Shown here: piece after piece, positions 7,646-15,634 of the stretch | Numbering within the stretch: position 1 is the stretch's first letter | How the letters are laid out: each line of letters opens with the position of its first letter | NCBI GenBank assembly: GCA_910585345.1 | Contig: CAJUDS010000010.1 | Location: forward strand, 1 to 64,000 | Direction: 5' to 3' | From: an uncultured Lachnospiraceae bacterium | GTDB lineage: Bacteria > Bacillota > Clostridia > Lachnospirales > Lachnospiraceae | DNA length: 64,000 nucleotides | Position numbers and translations under genes: made by a program | Notes under the pieces: model-generated | What the model was told of the DNA's origin: nothing | Database searches by the model: none | Seen by the model: the letters and a program-made list of their open reading frames with translations, nothing else

Positions 7646-8522
7646 TTCCACTCCTCCATTCCTCAAAATCTTCCAGGCTCATCTGCCCCTCCACCTGGAA
7701 ATCCTCCATCCACCAGGCAAACACGTCCTCCGCCGTCCGCCATTTGGTCCTCCCGCCGTCCCTGTGGATCACCTCCAGCATCCGCCCGAAAGCCTTCGTA
7801 TAGGCATGCCGGTAGGTGGGGAACAGGGCGAACTCCTTCCACCGGGTCTTCCCCGCCATGGGGCAGCCGATGCAGCCCACGCGGTAGAAGCCCATCTCAT
7901 ACAGCGGGTTCATGGGGAGCCGCTCGCTGCGGATATAGTCCCATACGTCCCGGTCCGTCCAGTCCACGATGGGGTTACAGATCCGCTTGCCCTTTAAGGC
8001 GCAGCTCTCGAACAGACGCCGGTTTTCATCGTTGTCATTGTTCAGGATGATCTTCTTTTCCGGGTTCGCCGTGAAATTCTCATACACACCCCGGTTGTTC
8101 CTGCGCTTCACACTCTCCGCCCACCGCACCCCGGTGGTGATGAAGCGGTCCCGGCAGGTGGCCTCCTTCAGCACCTGACAGCAGTACCGCTGCAGCCTGG
8201 TGGGCGGGAATTTCTTCAAAGGGATCAGGGTCCACATGGTGACCCGTCCTCCCTTATACACAGGATAATTGATCTTGCAGGGCACTCCCTGCTCCTCCAG
8301 TCTCCGGAAGGTGTCCCGCACATAATAAATAGTCTGGGGCGCGTCCGCCGTGGTCAGGTTGTGCTGCACCTCATAAGGGATGCCGGACCGCCTTACGATC
8401 TCCCGGCACACGCAGCTGTCCTTCCCTCCACTGTCCGTGACCACCAGGGGGCTTCCATACAGGGCGAAGGACATCTGGGACGCCGTCCTCACCCGCTCGA
8501 TCGCTTTCTGCTCTAAATCCAT
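7635..8522 (-). CDS. PP-loop (PAPS-reductase/DndC-like) sulfurtransferase family protein
   Basis: A 295-residue protein with an N-type ATP pyrophosphatase loop at about residues 31-37 (SGGKDSC), a second conserved block near 110-150 (PTRLQRYCCQVLKE, TGVRWAES) and a cysteine cluster GCIGCPM near 215. The family includes PAPS reductase and DndC, the enzyme that activates sulfur for DNA phosphorothioation. No dndA, B, D or E is visible, so a modification pathway cannot be claimed. Members of this subfamily are regular passengers of Clostridia ICEs next to D12 methylases. The ATG at 8522 lacks a strong ribosome binding site. Confidence 0.75.
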   Translation of the reverse strand: MDLEQKAIERVRTASQMSFALYGSPLVVTDSGGKDSCVCREIVRRSGIPYEVQHNLTTADAPQTIYYVRDTFRRLEEQGVPCKINYPVYKGGRVTMWTLIPLKKFPPTRLQRYCCQVLKEATCRDRFITTGVRWAESVKRRNNRGVYENFTANPEKKIILNNDNDENRRLFESCALKGKRICNPIVDWTDRDVWDYIRSERLPMNPLYEMGFYRVGCIGCPMAGKTRWKEFALFPTYRHAYTKAFGRMLEVIHRDGGRTKWRTAEDVFAWWMEDFQVEGQMSLEDFEEWRSGNGE

Positions 8523-8596
8523 CCAAAAGGGAGTCAGATATCTTTTCCCTGGCCAGGAACCCCGCCTCCTTTCTTTCTGGTCTTGTTTGTGCGCAC

Positions 8597-8621
8597 AAAA
8601 AAAGCGCTGGTCCGTCAGCGC
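8597..8621 (-). terminator. Rho-independent terminator inside the ICE gene run
   Basis: On the minus strand GCGCTG, a six-base loop, CAGCGC and seven T. It lies between the 548-residue ArdA-like gene and the PP-loop gene, so transcription of the upstream genes can end here and the downstream block may need its own promoter or read-through. Confidence 0.75.
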
Positions 8622-8662
8622 CGCAGTCCTTTCCTTATTTTCTTTTCTGTACCTGCCCTTTC

Positions 8663-10309
8663 TTACATCCTTATCTCAAATCCGCCCACCTCCCTTCCGA
8701 ACTCCTCCTCCGTCATCAGAGACAGGTTTTCTCCCCGCTCCGTATCCCAGAACCCCGCGTGGAACCGGATATTCCCCGCATTCAGGGTACGGCTGGCAAA
8801 CAGGTCTCCCCAGCCATGGGCGACGATCTCCTTCCATTCCTCCTTAAGCCCTGCCAGCTCCCGTTCGGTCAGCTCTCCTCTGGTACTGATCCGGGCAACT
8901 CCCCACAGCTGTCCCTGATGTTCCTCCACATCCGGGACGATGGATGAGATCTTCCCCGACAGGAGCCGGTTATAGAGGGTCTCCGCCAGACCGCCTGCCC
9001 CATACTCCCGCATGCCCTTTGCGATCTCCTTTCGGATCACGGTCTGGAATGTCGGCACCTTCTCCCCATGGAGGAGCGCAGGGAAAAGAGGATACCCTGC
9101 AAAGGTGGTCAGGGTCAGGGGGCTGTACAGCTTCAGTTCCTGCCCTTCCCCGTGGTCCAGGCAGATCGGATGTTCCCGGTTGACCACCACGCCATAGAAC
9201 GTTTCCGCTGCCCCGGTCTCCCGGATCTTCTCCTGCCCGTATCTGCGGTAATCGAAATGATCTTTCAGTCCTTCCGGAAGAGAAAAGCCTTCCTGCTCCA
9301 GATGGTAGTGTGCATAGCTTTCCGGTACCAAAAATGGAAATGGCAGAAGCTCGTAGGTCTGATGGTTCTGGATGATACAGCAGCACTCCTTCATGGTTCC
9401 GGGGAGTTCCGCCTCCAGTGCTGCAAATGTCAGCTTCCATTCAATCCCGGAACACGTCTCCATCTCTTCAATCACCTTTGCCGCCTGGTTCAGTTCTTCC
9501 AGAGTGCTGCCGGGCGGCAGATGTTCCAGCAGGCCGTCAATGGATGCGGAGATCTCCACTCTTTCCGGGAGCTCTTGTGTGATCCCTGCCTGCCGTTTTT
9601 TCTCTGCCAGTTCCTGCTCCGGCAATGGAAGTGCGAACCGGACATAACGGTCTGTGAAGGATTCCCGGATCAGAGTAACCGAAAAAACGCCCTGCTTCTT
9701 TTCCATTTTTTCTGTTTCCTGCCTCTTTTCTGTTTCCGATTCCTTTTCCCTGCTCTGCCCTTCCCCTGCTTCCGTCTGTTCCATGAGGTCTTTCCGTTTC
9801 TCCACATATCCGCCCTCTGTCAGATATCCCCGGTCCTCCTGCCGGAGCCGGCCAATCCCTGCATAGTCTACATAAACCTCCAGCCCCTCTGAAAGCTGTG
9901 AGGTCTCCTCCTGTGACAGGTATCTCCCCAGTTCCTCGAAACTTCCAATCTCCGGATGGAGCCGGTAGCAGTCCAGATGCCCCAGTGTCTCCAGGATCTG
10001 CTCCGCTGTATAGGGAGCTTCCAGCCGGAATGCTGCCCGGAACAGCATCTCTTCCTCCCCGTTCAGGCTCCCCAATCTTTCGGCCATCTGGTTGAGACGG
10101 TCCAGGTTTTTCGTCGGAAAGACTATTTCCCCCACCAGACGGTTCTCCAGTTCCGGAAATTTGGAATCCACCGCTCCGATAAAGGGCAGCATGATCGATG
10201 GATGCTGTTCCTCCAGACTCCGTCTGACCTGTTCTGCTTCCTCTTCTGTAGCCGGAAGCCGCATCCAGATCCCATCCTCCCAGTTTTCTCTTTTCACAAA
10301 AATCCGCAA
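8663..10309 (-). CDS. Long ArdA-like protein with charged linker, TTG start
   Basis: A 548-residue protein built like the 553-residue paralogue. An ArdA-type module is at about residues 85-150 (LNQMAERLGSLNGEEEMLFR, then ILETLGHLDCYRLHP). A highly charged linker follows around 180-205 (SREKESETEKRQETEKMEKK). A second module is near 270-330 (ELNQAAKVIEEMET). The shared C-terminal domain occupies about 390-520 (LKLYSPLTLTTFAG, GGLAETLYNRLLSGK, LWGVARISTRGELTERE). TTG at 10309 has AGGAGGG six to seven bases upstream. A terminator follows the gene. Antirestriction by DNA mimicry is inferred from the ArdA modules and acidic composition. Confidence 0.7.
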   Translation of the reverse strand: MRIFVKRENWEDGIWMRLPATEEEAEQVRRSLEEQHPSIMLPFIGAVDSKFPELENRLVGEIVFPTKNLDRLNQMAERLGSLNGEEEMLFRAAFRLEAPYTAEQILETLGHLDCYRLHPEIGSFEELGRYLSQEETSQLSEGLEVYVDYAGIGRLRQEDRGYLTEGGYVEKRKDLMEQTEAGEGQSREKESETEKRQETEKMEKKQGVFSVTLIRESFTDRYVRFALPLPEQELAEKKRQAGITQELPERVEISASIDGLLEHLPPGSTLEELNQAAKVIEEMETCSGIEWKLTFAALEAELPGTMKECCCIIQNHQTYELLPFPFLVPESYAHYHLEQEGFSLPEGLKDHFDYRRYGQEKIRETGAAETFYGVVVNREHPICLDHGEGQELKLYSPLTLTTFAGYPLFPALLHGEKVPTFQTVIRKEIAKGMREYGAGGLAETLYNRLLSGKISSIVPDVEEHQGQLWGVARISTRGELTERELAGLKEEWKEIVAHGWGDLFASRTLNAGNIRFHAGFWDTERGENLSLMTEEEFGREVGGFEIRM

Positions 10310-10327
10310 TGCATTCCCTCCTCCCTA

Positions 10328-10918
10328 CTACTGTATCTGGAACCCCTGAGCATGTCCTTCTTCCATCTCCGGCGCTTCCTCTTTCCGCACCACAAGACCG
10401 GACTCTGTATAGGCACAGCTGTGGGACGCATAGTATTCTTCCCCGATGCCATGGTAGTCCAGATAGGGCCACACCTTCCGGGGGAACTCCATGATGCCGT
10501 TCTCCACCACATACCCTCCCAGCTCCCGGCTGCAGGTCACGCCGGGAAAGCAGTCATACAGCTGCAGGCTGTCCGCCGCTTCCAGAACATCCCCGATGGT
10601 GGAGACGGAGCGGCAGTCCAGGATCCCGGAAAATTTCATCTGCTCTTCCCTGTCCATCCTTCCGATCTTCTCTGCCAGGCAGCTGATCTCCTGGAACCAG
10701 CCATCCGCAGGCAGATACTGTTCAAGGCCAGGGATGGGGGATTCCACTTTTGCGATCCGGAAGGGGATGCTGCTCTTTCCCTCATGCCCTCTGGTCAAAG
10801 CGAGCATCTTCTGCTCCGGCTTCTCCCTGCCGGAAAGCGGAAAGGTGAATAAGACCTGGTTGATCGGCTTTGTGGTATTTTCGTACAGGATCTTTATGAT
10901 GGGTTCTCTTTCTTCCAC
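10328..10918 (-). CDS. ArdA-like protein, short form, GTG start
   Basis: A 196-residue protein corresponding to the first ArdA module of the long paralogues: ISCLAEKIGRMDREEQMKFS near residue 78, ADSLQLYDCFP near 115, then the LDYHGIGEEYYASHSCAYTE block that matches the central region of ArdA proteins. The GTG at 10918 follows GGAGGCAATC. It lies 18 bases before the TTG of the long paralogue, so the two are probably cotranslated. It may represent a split or partial duplication of the longer genes. Confidence 0.65.
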   Translation of the reverse strand: MEEREPIIKILYENTTKPINQVLFTFPLSGREKPEQKMLALTRGHEGKSSIPFRIAKVESPIPGLEQYLPADGWFQEISCLAEKIGRMDREEQMKFSGILDCRSVSTIGDVLEAADSLQLYDCFPGVTCSRELGGYVVENGIMEFPRKVWPYLDYHGIGEEYYASHSCAYTESGLVVRKEEAPEMEEGHAQGFQIQ

Positions 10919-10953
10919 GATTGCCTCCTATCCATCCTGCCACTGTCAGGCAG

Positions 10954-11520
10954 CTATTCCATCTCCATCCCGCCCATCTCCGGTTCTTCTTTTCCCGTAA
11001 TGGTGACGTACTGGTCAATGATGTTCAGTGTTTCACAGTAGTCCTGGCATCCGCCTTCAGTGATGCGTTTCTCCATTTCCTCCGCCTTATCCTCCATGCC
11101 GTTTTCCCGCAGGGTCCGGGCCGCGATCCCCATCAGGTTGAAGATGTTCCCATCCTCACCGATCAGCGCACAGTCCGGCTTCTCTGCCACGGCTTCATGG
11201 AGAAAGCCTCCCAACCGATTATCTATATAGTCGGACATCCATGTGCTGCCAAAGTGGTAACGGGTCTTAAGCCGCCAGGCGGCCAGCTTCCCCATATCCA
11301 GCTTTTCTTCCCCAAAGAAAAAGAGCAGGTTGGTCATCCCCTCATTCCGGAAAACCGCCACATCATCCAGCCGTTTCCCTTTGGGAAGGATCCCTTCCTG
11401 CTCCAGCATCTGGTTGATCCCGTCTGTCCACTCCTTCAGATCCCCGCCGCAGCCCTGGAGGACCAGGCCCTCACGGCCATGCATCGTTCGGAGTTCCTCT
11501 TTTTCGATCTGTCTGATCAT
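10954..11520 (-). CDS. Conserved ICE protein of unknown function (MHGREGLVLQGCGGDL family)
   Basis: A 188-residue soluble protein with the hallmark MHGREGLVLQGCGGDLKEW near the N-terminus, then LFFFGEEKLDMGKLAAWRL and a STWMSDYIDNRLGGF block. I recall close relatives in many Clostridia ICEs, always near ArdA-type genes, but no function. The ATG at 11520 is chosen because GGAG lies six bases upstream; the open frame extends 25 codons further without a site. Together with the 35-residue gene it begins the leftward ICE transcript. Confidence 0.7.
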   Translation of the reverse strand: MIRQIEKEELRTMHGREGLVLQGCGGDLKEWTDGINQMLEQEGILPKGKRLDDVAVFRNEGMTNLLFFFGEEKLDMGKLAAWRLKTRYHFGSTWMSDYIDNRLGGFLHEAVAEKPDCALIGEDGNIFNLMGIAARTLRENGMEDKAEEMEKRITEGGCQDYCETLNIIDQYVTITGKEEPEMGGMEME

Positions 11521-11575
11521 GATACGCTCCTTTTCTTTCTGATCCGTTTCTGTCCGCCATGATGGACGGAGCTTT

Positions 11576-11683
11576 TCAATCGTTCTGACATTCACGGACT
11601 CTGTACACCGCTACGCATGCGAGTCCGGCTATTCCGGTCAAAAGAATCCCTACTGCTGCTGTAATACCCAGTATCCATCCCAT
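11576..11683 (-). CDS. 35-residue single-pass membrane protein
   Basis: A short gene below usual length cut-offs. ATG at 11683 is preceded by TAAGGAGGGAAAGCGAT, one of the strongest ribosome binding sites in the region. The product starts MGWILGITAAVGILLTGIAG, one hydrophobic helix, followed by a short polar tail ending RVRECQND and a TGA. It lies at the head of the ICE gene run, just upstream of the MHGREGL-family gene. Function unknown; size and membrane helix fit a small regulator or a mating-channel accessory. Confidence 0.6.
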   Translation of the reverse strand: MGWILGITAAVGILLTGIAGLACVAVYRVRECQND

Positions 11684-11762
11684 ATCGCTTTCCCTCCTTA
11701 TTCGTAACCATAACACTAGTTTCCAAACCAACAGTGTAAAATTTTTATATTATTTCATTGCA

Positions 11763-11805
11763 TAAAAATAACTGGCTATTGAATAAATCACTAACGCCAG
11801 TTATT
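11763..11805 (-). terminator. Terminator of the CYTH/EACC1/caspase-radical SAM operon
   Basis: A perfect 10-bp stem AATAACTGGC / GCCAGTTATT with a 19-base loop, followed on the minus strand by TTTTTAT. It lies 35 bases after the stop of the second CYTH gene and separates the cargo operon from the ICE transcript. Confidence 0.75.
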
Positions 11806-11839
11806 ATACTTTCTTCGCTACATATTGTAAGACCCAGAA

Positions 11840-12490
11840 TTAATTATCTATGCTATCTTTTTCTTTCTCTATCGGCATATTAAAACGTACATTTGGAATA
11901 TCACTTGCACTTTTTCCAAACATTTCTCTATAAACAGCATCTACATCTACTACTTTATATTTTTCATTCAATTTATCAAGTCCTATCATATTACATACTC
12001 CTTTAAATTCATCCAAAGAAGCACTATCTCCTGGAATAACAGTAACAAAATAAATATCTTTTATATGAGGCCATTCATCAAAACAAATTATATATTTAAC
12101 ACCTTCGTAGTGAAATACATATTTGGTACGTAAAGTTTCCTGAACAGATGTCAAAACATGCCCAATTTCCATAAAAAAATCAATCGCTGTATAATAATCA
12201 GATACAGCTAATTCTGTCATCTGAGTATCATCTATAGAATGGTTCTTCTTTTTAAATGTTACAGTACAATTAGTTTGCCCATCACAATCCACATCCCCTG
12301 AGCGTACTCTGAGCCAGGCCGTTTCTCCCTCATGACTTGATGATAAATTCAATTTAAAGATAGCTCTATGCATAAGTCCTTCAAAAACTATTTCTTCCAC
12401 ATTTTCTTTAGCTATTGAGAGTATTGCCCTCAATACATCAACTAATTTATCCTTTTTTATTATGTATCTCGTTCCTTTTTCCTTAAGCAT
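11840..12490 (-). CDS. Degenerate CYTH-like protein of the candidate conflict system
   Basis: A 216-residue protein that lines up with the CYTH protein at the other end of the operon. Shared blocks are TAWLRVRSG with TVTFKKK (strands 3-4), MTELAVSDYYTAIDFFMEIG, TKYVFHYEGVKYIICFDEWPHI, and a C-terminal VVDVDAVYREMFG that matches VLDVDKIYNEIYG in the partner. CYTH folds form an eight-strand tunnel that binds triphosphates. Here the N-terminal ExExK signature is missing (it reads TRYIIKK) and the acidic strand is YFVTVIPGD, so catalysis is unlikely; a ligand sensor or partner subunit is the better guess. GGGGGAAGTGT precedes the ATG. It is the last gene of the operon. Confidence 0.7.
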   Translation of the reverse strand: MLKEKGTRYIIKKDKLVDVLRAILSIAKENVEEIVFEGLMHRAIFKLNLSSSHEGETAWLRVRSGDVDCDGQTNCTVTFKKKNHSIDDTQMTELAVSDYYTAIDFFMEIGHVLTSVQETLRTKYVFHYEGVKYIICFDEWPHIKDIYFVTVIPGDSASLDEFKGVCNMIGLDKLNEKYKVVDVDAVYREMFGKSASDIPNVRFNMPIEKEKDSIDN

Positions 12491-12505
12491 ACACTTCCCC
12501 CATTA

Positions 12506-14692
12506 CTAATAGTACATTATTTCTCCATTATCTATAGTATTACCAATAAGAAAAATCTCTCTAGCCGACTCTGGGATGGGACAATTGTAATTTTCTGACC
12601 GTGTTGTTTTTACAATATCATCATAAATTTTTAACATTTTTTCTCTCTGTGGACGCTTAATGCCATCAGGATATGCAACTGGGACTTTATGCGTATAATA
12701 ATTTAAATCTGAAGTAACTATATTATGATTCGAAAAACTTATTTGTGAATTAATTGGATGGGGCGTTAAAAAATTCACATACGGTTTAAAATACTTAGTA
12801 TCAACAAATTTATTTATAAAATCTAATAATTTATTATAATATTTTTCATCCTCAAGTGTTGATACTGCTAATAACAATGAAGCATTAACTGTTATTTGAT
12901 TTTCAAAATGTTGCTTAAATATATATTCTATCTTGTCATATTCAACATCAATTCCCTTGTGAAGAACTTTCAATATATCACTCTGTGGCGATTCTACTCC
13001 ATATTGTATTTCTTCAACACCCCATTTTTTTAGTAACTCATAATCATATGGTGGATTTTTTAACCAGTAATCTAAGCGCATACGTATTTTAAAATGAATA
13101 TCCGTATACTGTTGTTTACAATATTCTAATATTTTTTTAACCTTTTGATGACCATGTAAACAAAAATCTTCATCTTTAATTGAAAAATATCGAATCCCTT
13201 TTCCATATAAATAATCAATTTCTTCTTTAATATAATCAATATTTTTGCTTAGAATGGGTTGACTGGTTTCTGCTCTCACAGAACAAAAACTACAATTTTT
13301 ATTACAACCGCGTGATGTTGAAATATCTATTTTATTCATTCCATCTCTAGAAAGATAACTTTGATATTCCGCTAAAATATCATCCCATGTATGAAACTCC
13401 ATTCTCGGCAGTGTACTAGCTATCCACATAGATGTTTTATGATTCTTTGTAAATACATGATCTATTCTTATATGTTCAGTACTATCTCCTCTAATTATCA
13501 AGGAACTCAACAAATCTTTCCATGGCTTCGTTCCAACACCAGGAATAACATAATCTATGCAATCATAATTAAGTAAGTACTTTTCATTAGTAAAAGTAAA
13601 TATCCCACCTGCAACGGTCACTTTTCCTTGTTCATGGGCTATTCTAAATTTTTTTATCGCCATTGGAACTTCACATGAGCATAAGCTAATCCCAATCACA
13701 TCGTAATCTTCAATTCTATCTTCAAAAGCAATATCTTCAGCTTCTCTTTTTCTTTCTAGTCTTTCATCAAAAATATCTACTTGAATATTTGGCATCGCAA
13801 GTAAAAGATAATTTTTCAAAACCCATAATCCCAATGGAATTCCAAAATCATTATCTTTTGTTGGATACATAATTGCCGTTTTTACTAATAATACCTTCGC
13901 TGATTTTGCTTTATTTATAATGCTTTTTCTAATTTGCGATAATTCTTGTATTTTTTCATTTCCAAGTTTTCGTAAATAATCTGCATTAGGAATTATTTTT
14001 TTACTATCACTTCCAGATGCCGCCTTAATATGGAGTTGACAGTTAGTAATCCTCATGTAATTAGGTTCAATTGCCTTCATTAAATCCATTAAAGACAAAA
14101 AATTTCCTCTGTTCTTCATACCACTTGTAATTGCCTCAGCAAAACAATATGTAAAAACAGCATACTTTTTATTATCAATTTCACATTGTTTTGATTCCTG
14201 TGTAGGGCCACATGAGCATAAAACAACACTACCTTTTCTTTGACATACATTGTCTACTTGTGCCTTATCAGTATTCCTACCTAATCCCATTGACGCTGCT
14301 GCACCGCTATGGCAACAATCTAATACAGTAATTGTATTTTTTAACTTATAGCCTGAAAGCAATTCACTTATATCCGAAAATCTTAAAGAAGATATCTTAA
14401 CAGAACGAAAAGATGTATTTGTAGCAAACATATATAGTTCTTTGCCAGCTTTCATACCATGTCCACAAAAATAAAAAATGAAATCTTCTCCTTCAGCCTT
14501 TTCTAAAAATTCCCCCATTTTTTGAATTATTTCATCTCTTGTTTCATTTGATAAAATAAGAATATCTTTCGTATTAATTTCAATATCTTTTGTCAAAGCC
14601 ATATTTAATTTTTCGACACTATTCTCTACACCTATTAGGTCTGGTATATTTTCATCAATATATTGACTAATCCCCACAATACACCACTTCAT
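12506..14692 (-). CDS. Caspase-like protease fused to a cobalamin-type radical SAM enzyme
   Basis: A 728-residue fusion. Residues 1-230 form a C14 caspase-like domain: MKWCIVGISQYI start, catalytic His78 in FYFCGHG and Cys127 in LDCCHSGAA. Residues about 265-420 read as a B12-binding-type Rossmann domain (KVLLVKTAIMYP, DVIGISLCSC, VTVAGGIFTF, IDYVIPGVG). Residues about 450-690 form a radical SAM barrel with Cys463, Cys467 and Cys470 (GCNKNCSFC) for a 4Fe-4S cluster, followed by VEEIQYGVESPQ. Both halves keep their catalytic residues. The ATG lies three bases after the stop of the small EACC1-like gene with GAGGG upstream. A protease effector tied to a radical SAM enzyme is not an architecture I know. 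The call of each domain is firm; the joint role is inferred. Confidence 0.9.
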   Translation of the reverse strand: MKWCIVGISQYIDENIPDLIGVENSVEKLNMALTKDIEINTKDILILSNETRDEIIQKMGEFLEKAEGEDFIFYFCGHGMKAGKELYMFATNTSFRSVKISSLRFSDISELLSGYKLKNTITVLDCCHSGAAASMGLGRNTDKAQVDNVCQRKGSVVLCSCGPTQESKQCEIDNKKYAVFTYCFAEAITSGMKNRGNFLSLMDLMKAIEPNYMRITNCQLHIKAASGSDSKKIIPNADYLRKLGNEKIQELSQIRKSIINKAKSAKVLLVKTAIMYPTKDNDFGIPLGLWVLKNYLLLAMPNIQVDIFDERLERKREAEDIAFEDRIEDYDVIGISLCSCEVPMAIKKFRIAHEQGKVTVAGGIFTFTNEKYLLNYDCIDYVIPGVGTKPWKDLLSSLIIRGDSTEHIRIDHVFTKNHKTSMWIASTLPRMEFHTWDDILAEYQSYLSRDGMNKIDISTSRGCNKNCSFCSVRAETSQPILSKNIDYIKEEIDYLYGKGIRYFSIKDEDFCLHGHQKVKKILEYCKQQYTDIHFKIRMRLDYWLKNPPYDYELLKKWGVEEIQYGVESPQSDILKVLHKGIDVEYDKIEYIFKQHFENQITVNASLLLAVSTLEDEKYYNKLLDFINKFVDTKYFKPYVNFLTPHPINSQISFSNHNIVTSDLNYYTHKVPVAYPDGIKRPQREKMLKIYDDIVKTTRSENYNCPIPESAREIFLIGNTIDNGEIMYY

Positions 14693-14695
14693 ACT

Positions 14696-15013
14696 TTAAC
14701 CCTCGAAAAATTGATCTATTAATTGCATTATTTCATCATTACTCCACATATGTGTACTACCATCAAATGACAAGCTCTTATCACCACTTTTCAATTCTAT
14801 AACAGTTCTATTTCCTTTTAACCAAGTAGTAATTATTTCAGATAAAACCTTCACACCAGCTTTAATTTTACCTAAAATAAATTGATATTTTTCTGATCCC
14901 ATTGTTTCCGAATCGATAAAATATGAATATTCAAAATGCTCTTTAAGTTCTTCAAACAATTCCGTTATATCTTCATCTTCGTTGCTAAGTACACTAAACT
15001 TAATTTCATTCAT
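14696..15013 (-). CDS. EACC1-like small adaptor protein
   Basis: A 105-residue protein. Its layout is an N-terminal strand plus acidic helix (DEDITELFEELKEHF), a long amphipathic/hydrophobic helix (LGKIKAGVKVLSEIITTWL), then two strands (RTVIELKSGDKSLSFDGS) and a final helix (NDEIMQLIDQFFEG). This matches the effector-associated constant component 1 (EACC1) layout described for NTP-dependent conflict systems, where the component couples variable effectors such as caspases to the rest of the system. It overlaps the upstream CYTH gene by eight bases and is followed three bases later by the caspase fusion. The assignment is pattern-based and needs a profile search. Confidence 0.65.
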   Translation of the reverse strand: MNEIKFSVLSNEDEDITELFEELKEHFEYSYFIDSETMGSEKYQFILGKIKAGVKVLSEIITTWLKGNRTVIELKSGDKSLSFDGSTHMWSNDEIMQLIDQFFEG

Positions 15014-15590
15014 TATTTTTCTCCATATAATTTTTTATTAAATTGTTTTCGTCATCCGTAAATTGTAAATATTTAATCGAGTCCAAATTTATTCCATAAA
15101 TCTCGTTATATATCTTATCAACATCTAATACGGTTACATCATCAATAGTCCACCCCAACTTATTTAAAGCAAGTTCTACGTCTTCCTTATGTTCCCCTTC
15201 AATTTCTATATATGGTGGTATTCCGGGCCATTTATCAATATCAAAAGTAATCCCTCCTAACTTATATTCCATCCTGAAATTTTCTTGATATGTTCTTGCC
15301 TTATATCCCAATTTATTCATTATAACATTAGTTTCATCAAAATCAGATACTTCAACCTCTAATTCTTTAGTCCCATCAATTCGTAGTGATTTTATTTCTT
15401 TTATAGTAAGAGTAGTCAAATTCCCATTAGTCCTTAATCTAATCCACCTTCCTTTTTGTGGAGGTAAAAAATCGTAAACATACCTTCTTTGTACATATAC
15501 CCCAACATATCTGGCTCCAATTTTTTCACATATTAAACACATTTCATCTAACTTAATATTTAACCTACGACATTCATATTCAATACCCAT
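15006..15590 (-). CDS. CYTH-domain protein (CyaB-like), first gene of the candidate conflict system
   Basis: A 194-residue protein with a nearly complete CYTH tunnel: N-terminal EYECR (an ExExK variant with Arg), QRRYVYDF, WIRLRTNG, LTIKEI, the acidic ELEVEV strand, FRMEYKLGG, FDIDKWPGIPPYIEIEGE, and a C-terminal extension VLDVDKIYNEIYG. The family includes class IV adenylyl cyclase CyaB, thiamine triphosphatase and tripolyphosphatase; all act on triphosphates with divalent metals. Adenylyl cyclase or another nucleotide-processing activity is possible; the substrate cannot be read from sequence. GGAGGTATAAATT precedes the ATG, and an extended -10 promoter lies 45 bases upstream. Confidence 0.85.
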   Translation of the reverse strand: MGIEYECRRLNIKLDEMCLICEKIGARYVGVYVQRRYVYDFLPPQKGRWIRLRTNGNLTTLTIKEIKSLRIDGTKELEVEVSDFDETNVIMNKLGYKARTYQENFRMEYKLGGITFDIDKWPGIPPYIEIEGEHKEDVELALNKLGWTIDDVTVLDVDKIYNEIYGINLDSIKYLQFTDDENNLIKNYMEKNNE

Positions 15591-15634
15591 AATTTATACC
15601 TCCCTATCCTGCAAAATGTCGATATATAGGAATA

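Noticed and set aside
2569..8522. A possible DNA phosphorothioation (dnd) system from the methylase and DndC-like genes
   Set aside because: No dndA, dndB, dndD or dndE homologue is visible, and this PP-loop subfamily is common on ICEs by itself.
9537..10472. 311-codon minus-strand frame overlapping two ArdA-like genes
   Set aside because: It has low-complexity composition and lies over two recognised genes on the same strand.
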